DNA of 64,000 nt. Origin: Actinomadura_C alba (GTDB taxonomy: Bacteria > Actinomycetota > Actinomycetes > Streptosporangiales > Streptosporangiaceae). The notes below the pieces were generated by a model that was not told where the DNA came from, made no database searches, and was given only the letters and a program-made list of their open reading frames with translations. The stretch spans positions 166,747-230,746 of the forward strand of contig NZ_BAAAOK010000013.1 in assembly GCF_039530285.1 (NCBI RefSeq), given 5' to 3'. Below are positions 27,353-35,311 of this stretch, piece by piece; the stretch's first letter is position 1; every line of letters begins with the position of its first letter. A program made the position numbers and the translations under genes.

Positions 27353-28293
27353 GGGCCGACGTCCTGACCATCGGCGAGGCGATGGTCGCGATCCGCTGCG
27401 CCGGCCCGCTCCGCCTCGGCGGGGTCTCGTACATCTCCGTCGCCGGCGCCGAGGCCAACGTCGCCATCGCCCTGTCCCGCCTCGGCCATGCGGCCCGCTG
27501 GGTCAGCGCGGTCGGCGACGACGAACCGGGGGAGCTGATCCGGCGCACCATGCGCGCCGAGGGGGTCCTGGCGGGCCACATCGCCCAGCGCGCGGACGCG
27601 CCGACCGGAGTCATGCTGCGCGACGTGGCGCCCGGCGCCCGCGCACGCGTGCACTATTACCGGGCGGGCTCGGCCGCCTCGACCCTGTCCTGGCAGGACG
27701 TCCGGCCCGCCGCCGACTGCGGCTACTCGGCCCTGCACCTGACCGGTATCACGGCCGCGCTCGGCGAGGCGCCACTGGAGGCCATCACCACCGCCGCACG
27801 CCGGGCACGCGATGCCGGCGCCTGGGTCAGCCTCGACGTCAACCACCGCGCCCTCCTGTGGACCCGTGGCGAGGCCGCGCGGACGCTTCGCCCGCTGCTG
27901 CGGTACGTAACCGTGCTGATCGCATCCGACGACGAACTGGACATCGTGGCCGACGGCGAACACGAACGGGATCGCGTCGAGGCACTCCTGCGCGCCGGAG
28001 TCGAAGAGGTGGTGGTCAAGCACGGCGCGGCCGGCGCCGGCTATCACGACGCGCAGTCGTCATTCGACGTCCCCGCTCTCGCCGTGCCCGTGGTGGACGT
28101 CATCGGCGCGGGCGACGCCTTCACCGCCGGCTACCTCTCCGGGCGGATCGACGGGCTCGACCCACGCGGCCGCCTCGAACGGGCCACCGCACTCGGCGCG
28201 AGCGCCGTGGCCTGCGCCGGTGACTGGGAGGGGCTGCCCACCCGCGCCGAACTCGCCCATCTCGTCCTGCCCAGTGGAGAGGCACTGCGTTGA
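27349..28293 (+). CDS. PfkB-family 2-keto-3-deoxy-sugar acid kinase
   Basis: A 314-residue ribokinase-fold kinase resembling KdgK. N-terminal TIGEAMVAIRC, GGAE-like motif (AGAEANVAIALSRLG) and the anion-hole/catalytic motif DVIGAGDAFTAGYLSG. It would phosphorylate 2-dehydro-3-deoxygalactonate between DgoD and the aldolase; E. coli uses the unrelated DgoK, so here a PfkB enzyme substitutes. GTG 27349 overlaps the aldolase stop by 4 nt. Confidence 0.92.
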   Translation: MRADVLTIGEAMVAIRCAGPLRLGGVSYISVAGAEANVAIALSRLGHAARWVSAVGDDEPGELIRRTMRAEGVLAGHIAQRADAPTGVMLRDVAPGARARVHYYRAGSAASTLSWQDVRPAADCGYSALHLTGITAALGEAPLEAITTAARRARDAGAWVSLDVNHRALLWTRGEAARTLRPLLRYVTVLIASDDELDIVADGEHERDRVEALLRAGVEEVVVKHGAAGAGYHDAQSSFDVPALAVPVVDVIGAGDAFTAGYLSGRIDGLDPRGRLERATALGASAVACAGDWEGLPTRAELAHLVLPSGEALR

Positions 28294-29159
28294 CGCGACC
28301 CACCCCGCCGGTCGACGCTCCCCTCGAACTCGGTGAGGGCGCACGCTGGCTCGGCGACCGGTTCGTCGTCGTCGACATTCTCGCCGGCGTCCTCTACGAG
28401 GTGCCCGGCGAACCCGGGGCGGCGCTGAAGCCGCTCCTGCGCACCGAGGGCCTGCCGCTGGGCGCGGTCGCTCCCCTCGAGGGCCGCCCCGGACACTGGA
28501 TCGCGGCCGTCGGAGACGGCATCGCCGTCCTCGGGCCGGACGCGGAGCCCCACTGGCTGGCACGACCCGAAGCGGGCAAGAGAGTGCGCTGCCGCATGAA
28601 TGACGGGGCGGTCGACCACGCCGGCAGATTCTGGGCCGGCAGCATGGCCTACGACGGCACACCCGGCGCCGGCAGCCTCTACCGCGTGGAGCCCGACGGG
28701 ACCGTCGTCACCGCGCTCACCGGTGTCGGCATCGCCAACGGGCCCGCGTTCTCCCCGGACGGCACGCTGCTGTATCTGGCCGACAGCGCACGAGGCACCG
28801 TCAACACGTATCCGCTGGACCCCCGGACCGGTGCGCTCGGCACCCCCGAACTCCTCATCCAGGTGGACTCTGGAAGCCCGGACGGAATGACGGTGGACGA
28901 CGAGGGCTTCGTCTGGATAGCGGTCTGGGGCACCGCGCGAGTCCTTCGCGTCAGCCCGGACGGCGACATCGAACGCACCGTTCACCTGCCGTGCCGCCAG
29001 CCCACATCCGTGGCGATCGGCGGCCCGGGCGGCACGCGCCTGTTGGTGACGTCCGCGTGGTACGGCCTCGCGGAGCCCACGGCCGCGGACGGCGCGATCT
29101 GGACCGGCGACGTCCACGTGAGCGCCCCGCCGGCGCGCCCGGCGGTACTGCGGAAGTGA
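28290..29159 (+). CDS. SMP-30/gluconolactonase-family lactonase
   Basis: A 289-residue six-bladed propeller hydrolase that would open the sugar lactone made by the dehydrogenase. Metal-binding features: Glu in LGEGARW, Asn in CRMNDGAVDHAGRFWAG, Asn in GIANGPAFSPDG and Asp in GSPDGMTVDDEG, all in the family positions. The start is TTG 28290, overlapping the kinase stop by 4 nt (TTGA). It is the last gene of the galactonate arm; a terminator follows at 29262. Confidence 0.92.
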   Translation: MTRPTPPVDAPLELGEGARWLGDRFVVVDILAGVLYEVPGEPGAALKPLLRTEGLPLGAVAPLEGRPGHWIAAVGDGIAVLGPDAEPHWLARPEAGKRVRCRMNDGAVDHAGRFWAGSMAYDGTPGAGSLYRVEPDGTVVTALTGVGIANGPAFSPDGTLLYLADSARGTVNTYPLDPRTGALGTPELLIQVDSGSPDGMTVDDEGFVWIAVWGTARVLRVSPDGDIERTVHLPCRQPTSVAIGGPGGTRLLVTSAWYGLAEPTAADGAIWTGDVHVSAPPARPAVLRK

Positions 29160-29261
29160 ACGCCGCGGTCACCTCCGACGCCGAGCACGGATCGAACGCC
29201 TCGACCGGGGACGCTCGGCCGACCTCACGCCGACCGTCGAAAGCCGACCGGGCACAGCGAA

Positions 29262-29291
29262 CGGCGGACACCCGGTGTCGGGTGTCCGCCG
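29262..29291. terminator. Bidirectional terminator
   Basis: A perfect 12-bp stem (CGGCGGACACCC with its complement) around a 6-nt loop lies between the convergent lactonase and FG-GAP genes, 22 bp from the FG-GAP stop. It should serve both. Confidence 0.85.
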
Positions 29292-29312
29292 TATCGGTCG
29301 ACCGATGCTCGG

Positions 29313-30797
29313 TCAGGAAAGGCTCGCGCCGAAGCGGGCACCGCCGGTGGGAATCCCGTCCTGTCCGGGGAGCCAGGTCGATGGAGTTCCGGTTCCGCCA
29401 CGGAAGAGGGCCATCGGGACGCCGTGCACGATGCCCTCGGAGTGGGTGACGTCGTCGGGAGCACCGATCAGGAGAGTCTGGCTGGACTCGGTGAACGCGG
29501 CGCCGAAATGATCCCCGGCCTCCGGCGTGCCACTGGTGATGCCGTCCTGCCCCTGACGCAGCAGTACATCTGCGCTGCCGGGAGCGCCGCTCATCGGGAA
29601 CACCTGTACGACGCCCGCGCCGGAGTCCTCGCCGGTGACACCGACGGCCACGATGAGCTTGTCACTGCCCTGGCCGACGTTGGCGGCGTGAACGGTCTGA
29701 CCGAACATGTCGCCGGACTCGGTCTTGTCATCGACCCCCGTGGAGTCCTGGCTGACGGCCAGAACCTCCTTCGCACTGGTTCTGCCCAAGGACAGCCCGT
29801 GGACCATCCCGGCGTCCTTCGCGGCTCCGAGATCCTCGCCCGGAACGCCGATGGCGAGCCGGTCGGAGAGATCCGGACCCCAGTCCGGCTGGGTGACCGA
29901 GAGGGAGGCGCCGAACCGATCGCCTGACTCGGCGGCGCCGCTGACGGTGCTCAGGTCCTGAGAGACGACGTATTCATCGAGGGTCGGACCCATGCTGCGG
30001 AAGACGTGCACCACGCCCGCGGCCGATTTGCTGCCGATCGCCTCGCCCGGTGCGCCGATCACCGAGATCCCGGCCACTGAGGCACCGAACTGGTCGCCTG
30101 ACTCGGCGGCCCCGTCCACGCCGGCCGTGTCCTGGGTGAGGGCGAACGTTCCCAGAACGGTACGACCGTCCGAGGCCCGGCCGTAGTGGTGCCGGGAGTA
30201 CGCCATCCCGGCGTCCTTCTTGCTGCTGAGGTCCTCACCAGGCACACCGATAAGGAGGTGCGGGTATCCGACACGATCCTTGCCGTACGAGATGGCCGCG
30301 CCGAACCGGTCTCCGGCCTCGGCGCCGCCGGCGAACCCGCTGCCGCCCTGCTTCCAGACAGAGGGCGCCTTGCCCTTGCCCAAGCCGGCCGGTGACCCAT
30401 GGACAACGTGGACCACTCCGGCGTCTTTGGCCGTACCGACGTCTTCCGACGGAACACCCACGATCAGGTCGACGCACTGGTCCCAGTCGATGTCACCGAG
30501 CTGCACATTCGTGCCGAAGCCGTCGCCGGTTTCAGCGGTTTCGCCGACCATGCCCATACCCTGGGTGAAGGTCTGCGGGGCCACGCCGTGGCCGTAAATC
30601 AGGCGCACCGCGCCCGCCTGTGCCTTCCCGTTAACGGTCGCTGCCGGGTCACCGATGGCGATGTCGGTGAAGCCGTCGCCATTGAAATCGTTCCAGCCGC
30701 CTTCACAGCCGTCCGCGGACGCCGGAACCGCGCCGTAGATCGGGATCACTGAGCCGAGCGTGAGCGCCGCCGCTACCAGGGCAGGGCGAAGTCGCAT
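29313..30797 (-). CDS. Secreted FG-GAP/integrin-alpha-like repeat protein
   Basis: A 494-residue exoprotein from ATG 30797, which has GGAGAA upstream (the frame's upper 9 codons are not needed). The signal peptide ends PASA. The mature part is about seven propeller blades, each with DRFGA-type FG-GAP motifs and calcium-loop residues (DFNGDGFTDIAIGDP in blade 1) alternating with IGVPGED-like strands. A full seven-bladed beta-propeller is expected. Adhesion or ligand binding outside the cell is the usual role. It is monocistronic. Confidence 0.9.
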   Translation of the reverse strand: MRLRPALVAAALTLGSVIPIYGAVPASADGCEGGWNDFNGDGFTDIAIGDPAATVNGKAQAGAVRLIYGHGVAPQTFTQGMGMVGETAETGDGFGTNVQLGDIDWDQCVDLIVGVPSEDVGTAKDAGVVHVVHGSPAGLGKGKAPSVWKQGGSGFAGGAEAGDRFGAAISYGKDRVGYPHLLIGVPGEDLSSKKDAGMAYSRHHYGRASDGRTVLGTFALTQDTAGVDGAAESGDQFGASVAGISVIGAPGEAIGSKSAAGVVHVFRSMGPTLDEYVVSQDLSTVSGAAESGDRFGASLSVTQPDWGPDLSDRLAIGVPGEDLGAAKDAGMVHGLSLGRTSAKEVLAVSQDSTGVDDKTESGDMFGQTVHAANVGQGSDKLIVAVGVTGEDSGAGVVQVFPMSGAPGSADVLLRQGQDGITSGTPEAGDHFGAAFTESSQTLLIGAPDDVTHSEGIVHGVPMALFRGGTGTPSTWLPGQDGIPTGGARFGASLS

Positions 30798-30947
30798 GTA
30801 AATTCTCCGGGGATAGCAGATCATGGGCGAGCGAAATCTAGCTGAACGGAGTAGGGCGGGAAAAGTGAATTAGGTGTGACCCAAGTCACATTCGTACACG
30901 TAAACCATCGACGCGCCTTTCGCGTCAGCCACTTTGGCTGCTGCGAT

Positions 30948-31150
30948 TCACGGCTCGCGAATAACGCCCGCGGTAGCAGCGCGAGACCGCATCCTGAACG
31001 AGATCCGGAACGAGCCGCCTTCGCGGGCATGGAAGTTCGTGTACGTCGCTGTGCATGCCGGCCGGCACCCGCCATTTCGCGATCACGTCCGGATCGAGGA
31101 GCGCCCGATAGACAGGCGCCGCGGATGACTGGCTCGTCGCCTGTACAAGA
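30948..31150 (-). pseudogene. SRPBCC/AHSA1-like fragment with frameshift
   Basis: PVYRALLDPDVIAKWRVPAG followed, after a one-base frame change near 31060, by FHAREGGSFRISFRMR. This is the start-to-middle of an AHSA1-type SRPBCC domain. The remainder is missing and a stop appears at 30948. It lies directly downstream of the broken DUF6924 gene. Confidence 0.6.
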
Positions 31151-31174
31151 CCGGAGCAACGGGGGAATGTGCCC

Positions 31175-31419
31175 TCAGAAACCTCGGAAGATGCCTTCTT
31201 CATCGACGGCGTCGGCGAACTCATGAAAATCCATGTTGGAGAGCGAGAGGTTGTTCTCGATCGACCAGAACTCGGTGGCAATGACACGCTTGCATATGCC
31301 ATGAAGCCGTCGTCGTTGGGTGTGCCGATGGTCGCGCGTATGGCCTCCCAGGCCTTGTGGTCGGAGAAGTCGGTGCGGACCAGCAGCGTGGCGTTGGATC
31401 GAGGCAACATCTTCATCAT
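31175..31419 (-). pseudogene. DUF6924-like protein with internal deletion and frameshift
   Basis: From ATG 31419 (GGAAGG upstream) the frame reads MLPRSNATLLVRTDFSDHKA and then PNDDGFMAYA, matching the N terminus of DUF6924 proteins. In the neighbouring frame it resumes at RVIATEFWSIENNLSLSNMD, then FHEFADAVDEEGIFRGF, stop at 31175, matching the C terminus. The middle (about 50 residues) is deleted and the frame shifted near 31295, so no intact product is made. A short frame upstream (31430-31620) may be another remnant. Confidence 0.65.
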
Positions 31420-31714
31420 CGGACCTTCCTTCAGCACGGCTTGCGTTGCTGCGCCTTGTCTAGCGTGTCTGTCTGACGATTTGGGATGCCGAGGTCGATG
31501 GTGGCCGAGGCGCGGGTGCGCCGGTCGATCTGAGCGAGCTTGTCTTCGGCGCCGACCTGCTCTTCCAGGTGTTGACCGAGCGTGAGGAGGGAGACACCCT
31601 TCCAAGATCGCTAAGTGGGGCCAACCCGAGCTCGTATCCGGAGCCACGTGCCGTTCGTGAATTCAAAGCCCGGCACACGCACCCCACTCGGCGCGGAGGC
31701 AAGGCGAGCCTGCG

Positions 31715-32110
31715 TCACACCGTGATCAATTCGAGGTGCGCTAGGAGCTTCGTGAGGTCGCCGGGATCAGACGTGATCACCGGAGCGTGCAGATGGTCCG
31801 ACAGCACGGCGACGTGTGCGTCAACGACGTCGGCAGTTCCGGACTCCCGAAGCAGTTCGCCTACCCGGCGAGCGTCGTCGTGATGCAGTGGGGCTTCGAC
31901 CAGACCCGGGTTGCGCAACGCACGGGCCAGCAGCGCCTGCCGGGATCCATCGCGCCAGACCTGCGCCAGCACCGCCGACGGAAGGACCAACTCGATGCGG
32001 TTCGCAGCCGCCAGCTTGACGAGCGCGGCGACGCGCTTGCTGCGCTTCTCATACGCAATGAGGGCACCCGCGTCGAGAATGTACTGACGGTGCAGCGCCT
32101 TGTCAGACAT
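31715..32110 (-). CDS. PIN-domain toxin, VapC family
   Basis: A 131-residue PIN-domain ribonuclease. Acidic active-site residues are visible at YILDAGALIAYE (Asp and Glu), DVVDAHVAVLS (Asp) and ITSDPGDL (Asp). ATG 32110 overlaps the antitoxin stop by 8 nt, the usual order antitoxin then toxin. It would cleave RNA unless bound by the partner. Confidence 0.9.
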   Translation of the reverse strand: MSDKALHRQYILDAGALIAYEKRSKRVAALVKLAAANRIELVLPSAVLAQVWRDGSRQALLARALRNPGLVEAPLHHDDARRVGELLRESGTADVVDAHVAVLSDHLHAPVITSDPGDLTKLLAHLELITV

Positions 32111-32339
32111 CCGCGTCCAGACCAAGCGCCTCGGCCGCCCAGGCAAGGTCGGTGTCCGTGACCCCGACCTCCGCGGCGATCTCGTCGGCGATCTGCTTCG
32201 CGACGGCCCATCGAGCCTCCTCGCGGGCCGCGTGCACCATCCACGCGGAAACCGAGACACCGGCCGTCTTGGCAGCGGCCTCGATGAGGGCTCTGTCGCT
32301 CGGTGTCATGCTGATCGACATGCGTTCGAGGGCGGACAT
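32103..32339 (-). CDS. VapB-type ribbon-helix-helix antitoxin
   Basis: A 78-residue protein with an N-terminal RHH fold (MSISMTPSDRALIEAAAKTA, then GVSVSAWMVHAAREEARW) and an acidic C-terminal tail (DTDLAWAAEALGLDADV) that would wrap the toxin. Translation could start at 32339 or at the seventh codon. A TATGAT box 6 nt before the ATG suggests a leaderless, autoregulated transcript. Confidence 0.87.
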   Translation of the reverse strand: MSALERMSISMTPSDRALIEAAAKTAGVSVSAWMVHAAREEARWAVAKQIADEIAAEVGVTDTDLAWAAEALGLDADV

Positions 32340-32345
32340 CGCACC

Positions 32346-32351
32346 ATCATA
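32346..32351 (-). promoter_or_regulatory. -10 box of the vapBC-like operon
   Basis: TATGAT on the minus strand ends 6 nt before the antitoxin ATG at 32339, so the mRNA probably begins at or next to the start codon. The -35 is weak. Confidence 0.5.
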
Positions 32352-32561
32352 ACCCGGCGGTGCAGTTCAGTAATACTCTCTGGGTGCTTGCGCCCCCAGA
32401 GGCGGTTTTGAAGGCGACACAGCCTCCTGGAGACCTGGTCAGCCGCAGGGTGATCTTCGATCGTGTCGTCGGCCGAGTGGGGACTCCGTGCAGGATGTGA
32501 CGTGCGCATCGGGCTTTCCGGCAAGTTCGGCCGGGCGTCTGCGGTTTACTTGACTGTCGTT

Positions 32562-34076
32562 ATGGCCGATTCACCTTCCCGCCCGTTCGCGCACGTGGAC
32601 GCTCCCAACGCGGAGCTCTACCGGCGCGTCATGAACGTCTTCACCGCGAGCAAGCGCCGCTTCGTCGTACACCTTCGTCCCGAGGACGTGATCGGGGCGC
32701 TGCGCGGCGACGGCGGGCCCGCGGTCACCCAGGAGCAGGCCGAGGACGCGCTCAAGAGCCTGGAGGGCTGGGGGAATCTGCGGGCGGACCCGGACACCAG
32801 CCGGGTCACCACGGTCGAGGACTTCTACCGGGCACGATTCCTCTACCAGCTGAGCCGCGAAGGGGAGGCCGCCGAGCGGGCGCTCGCGGTGTACGAGCAG
32901 GAGATCGGCAGGCGCGGTGAGCTGCAGGCGGTGGCGCTGGAGGACATCCGGGTGCGGCTGCGGAACCTGGCCGACCAGCCCGCGCATCCCGATCCCGCGG
33001 TCGTCCACAACCTGCTGCTGGAGCTGATCGGCAGACTGGACAGCCTGGCCGCGAACGCGAGCGCCTTCATGGGCTCGCTGCAGCGCACCATCGACCTGCA
33101 CGAGATCGACGAGGAGGCGTTCCTCGCCTACAAGGACCGGCTGATCGCCTATCTGGAGCGGTTCGTCTCCGAGCTCGTCGTGAAGCACTTCGAGATCGCG
33201 AAGACGCTGCGCGCGTTCCCGGAGGGCCGGGTGACCGCGCTGCTGATGCTGGCGGCGGAGCGGGAGGCTGCGGACGCCGCGCCCGGCGAGGAGGTGCCGC
33301 CGACCGGACAGCGGCTGACCGAGTGGCGGGATCGCTGGTCCGGCCTCGGTTCCTGGTTCCTCGGCGACCGCGTCCACCCTTCGCAGGCGCACCTGTTGCG
33401 GACTCGGGCCCGCAAGGCGATCCCGGATCTGCTGGCCACCGTCAGCGTGCTGCAGGAGAGGAGGGCCGGCCGCAGCGACCGGTCCGCCGACTTCCGCGCC
33501 CTCGCCCGCTGGTTCGCCCAGGCCGAGACGGACGAGGACGCGCACCGGCTGTGGCGGGCCGCGTTCGGGCTGACCACGTCCCGGCATCTGACCCTGGACC
33601 CCGACGCGGCCCCACCCGACGCGCCCGCCGCTACGAGCTGGCTGGACGCACCGCGAGTGGAGATCGCCGCGCGGCTCCGGACCAGCGGCCACTACCAACG
33701 GCGCGGCGGCGCCAGCAAGATCGTCGACCGGTCGAAACAGCGGGAGCGGCTGGCCGTGCAGGTCGCCGCCGAGCGGGAGCAGACCGAGGCCGCCAAGGCC
33801 AGGCTCGCGACCGGTGCGCCCACCCGGCTCAGCGAACTCGGTGCACTGGACCGGCAGGAGTTCGGGCTGTTCCTGCGGCTGCTCGGTGACGCGCTCGCCG
33901 CCGGCCCGCCAGGGCCGGACGGCACGATCACGACCAGGACGGGTGACGGAGCGCTGGAGATCAGCCTCACCCCACTGGGCGGGTTCGCGCAGATCGTCAC
34001 CGACGACGGGGTGCTGCACGGGCCCGATCACGAGATCGTCATCGTGGATCTGAACGCAGCAGTGGCAAGAAGATGA
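32562..34076 (+). CDS. jetA: Wadjet JetA subunit (DUF2397/TIGR02677), kleisin-like
   Basis: A 504-residue protein of the TIGR02677/DUF2397 family, the kleisin-like subunit of this Wadjet variant. Winged-helix-rich N-terminal (ELYRRVMNVFTASKRRFVVH, LRPEDVIGAL), long central helices, and a C-terminal basic/helical part ending with an acidic strand EIVIVDLNA. ATG 32562 is chosen because family-like sequence begins there; the frame opens at 32463. Its stop overlaps jetB by 4 nt. It would bridge the SMC heads encoded by jetC. Confidence 0.9.
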   Translation: MADSPSRPFAHVDAPNAELYRRVMNVFTASKRRFVVHLRPEDVIGALRGDGGPAVTQEQAEDALKSLEGWGNLRADPDTSRVTTVEDFYRARFLYQLSREGEAAERALAVYEQEIGRRGELQAVALEDIRVRLRNLADQPAHPDPAVVHNLLLELIGRLDSLAANASAFMGSLQRTIDLHEIDEEAFLAYKDRLIAYLERFVSELVVKHFEIAKTLRAFPEGRVTALLMLAAEREAADAAPGEEVPPTGQRLTEWRDRWSGLGSWFLGDRVHPSQAHLLRTRARKAIPDLLATVSVLQERRAGRSDRSADFRALARWFAQAETDEDAHRLWRAAFGLTTSRHLTLDPDAAPPDAPAATSWLDAPRVEIAARLRTSGHYQRRGGASKIVDRSKQRERLAVQVAAEREQTEAAKARLATGAPTRLSELGALDRQEFGLFLRLLGDALAAGPPGPDGTITTRTGDGALEISLTPLGGFAQIVTDDGVLHGPDHEIVIVDLNAAVARR

Positions 34077-35311
34077 GCGACGCGCTGAACGATGTCCTGG
34101 ACACCCAGCGGGACGAGGAACGCCGCAAGGCCGTACGAGCGCTGCTGCGCAGCCCGCTGCTGACCCCGCGAGGCAGGCAGGCCGCCGAGTACGCCCTGGT
34201 CCGCCGGCATGCCGGCGTTCTGGCGGAGTGGTTCGCCAGAGAGACCGGCTGGTCCCTGCACACGGACTCGGGCGTCGCCCGCCTGCGTAAGACGCCGGGC
34301 CGGCTGGATGACGGCAGCCGGGCCGCCACCGCCAGGTCCAAGGGCCCGTTCAGCCGCCGCCGCTATGTGCTGGCCTGCTTGGCGCTGGCGGCACTGGAGC
34401 GATCGGAGAGCCAGGTCACGCTGGGCTGGCTGGTGGACCGGGTGATGGCCTTCGCGCAGGACGAGGAGCTGACCGGCGCGGGCATCGTCTTCGCGCTGGA
34501 CAAGCGGGACGAGCGCGCGGACCTGGTCGCCGTCGCCCAGCTCCTCCTCGAGATCGGCGTGCTGGTCAAGGTCGCGGGCGACGAGCAGTCGTTCGTCAAC
34601 CGCAGCGGCGACGCCCTGTATGACGTGGACCGCCGGGTGCTGAGCGTGTTGCTCGCGACCCGCCGGGGCCCGTCGATGGTCGCCGCCGCGCAGGACGGTC
34701 CGCAGGACAGGCCACAGGAAATACTGCGGGACAGGCTGCGGGCGATCACCGAAGAGCTGACGCCGGACACGGGCGACGGCCGCAACCGCCAGATCCGGCA
34801 CACCATCAGCCGGCGACTGCTGGACGACCCGGTCCTCTACTACGCCGATCTCACCACGGACGAGCGGACATACCTCGAGCGGCAGCGCGGCCCGCTGCTC
34901 AAACGGCTCACCGAGGCCACCGGGTTCGTCGCCGAGGTACGGGCGGAAGGGATCGCGCTGCTCGATCCGACCCGTGAGGCCACCGACCTCGGCATGCCCG
35001 ACGAGGGCACCGACGGTCACGCCACCCTGCTCCTCGCCGAGTTCCTGTCGGACCGGCTCCGCGCGGGACTCGACACCGTCGGCGTCGAGGCCGCCGAACA
35101 GCACATGAAGAAGCTGATCGGCGCGCACAAAGCGCACTGGCGCAAGAGCGCCAAAGACCCGGGCGCGGAGCGGGAACTCACCGCACTGGCCCTGCGCAGG
35201 CTGGCAGCCCTCGGGCTCATCGCCCTGTCCGGACAGACCGTACGGCCGTTGCCCGCGCTCGCCCGATTCGGCTACGCACCAGCGAAGATCACGGGGAAGA
35301 ACCGCGTATGA
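34073..35311 (+). CDS. jetB: Wadjet JetB subunit (DUF2398/TIGR02678), KITE-like
   Basis: A 412-residue TIGR02678/DUF2398 protein, the KITE-like winged-helix subunit that binds the kleisin. It starts with a basic helix (QRDEERRKAVRALLRSPLL) and contains the family-typical YVLACLALAALERSESQVTL and FVNRSGDALYDVDRRVLSVL segments. ATGA overlaps on both sides show strict co-translation with jetA and jetC, expected for complex subunits. Confidence 0.9.
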   Translation: MSDALNDVLDTQRDEERRKAVRALLRSPLLTPRGRQAAEYALVRRHAGVLAEWFARETGWSLHTDSGVARLRKTPGRLDDGSRAATARSKGPFSRRRYVLACLALAALERSESQVTLGWLVDRVMAFAQDEELTGAGIVFALDKRDERADLVAVAQLLLEIGVLVKVAGDEQSFVNRSGDALYDVDRRVLSVLLATRRGPSMVAAAQDGPQDRPQEILRDRLRAITEELTPDTGDGRNRQIRHTISRRLLDDPVLYYADLTTDERTYLERQRGPLLKRLTEATGFVAEVRAEGIALLDPTREATDLGMPDEGTDGHATLLLAEFLSDRLRAGLDTVGVEAAEQHMKKLIGAHKAHWRKSAKDPGAERELTALALRRLAALGLIALSGQTVRPLPALARFGYAPAKITGKNRV

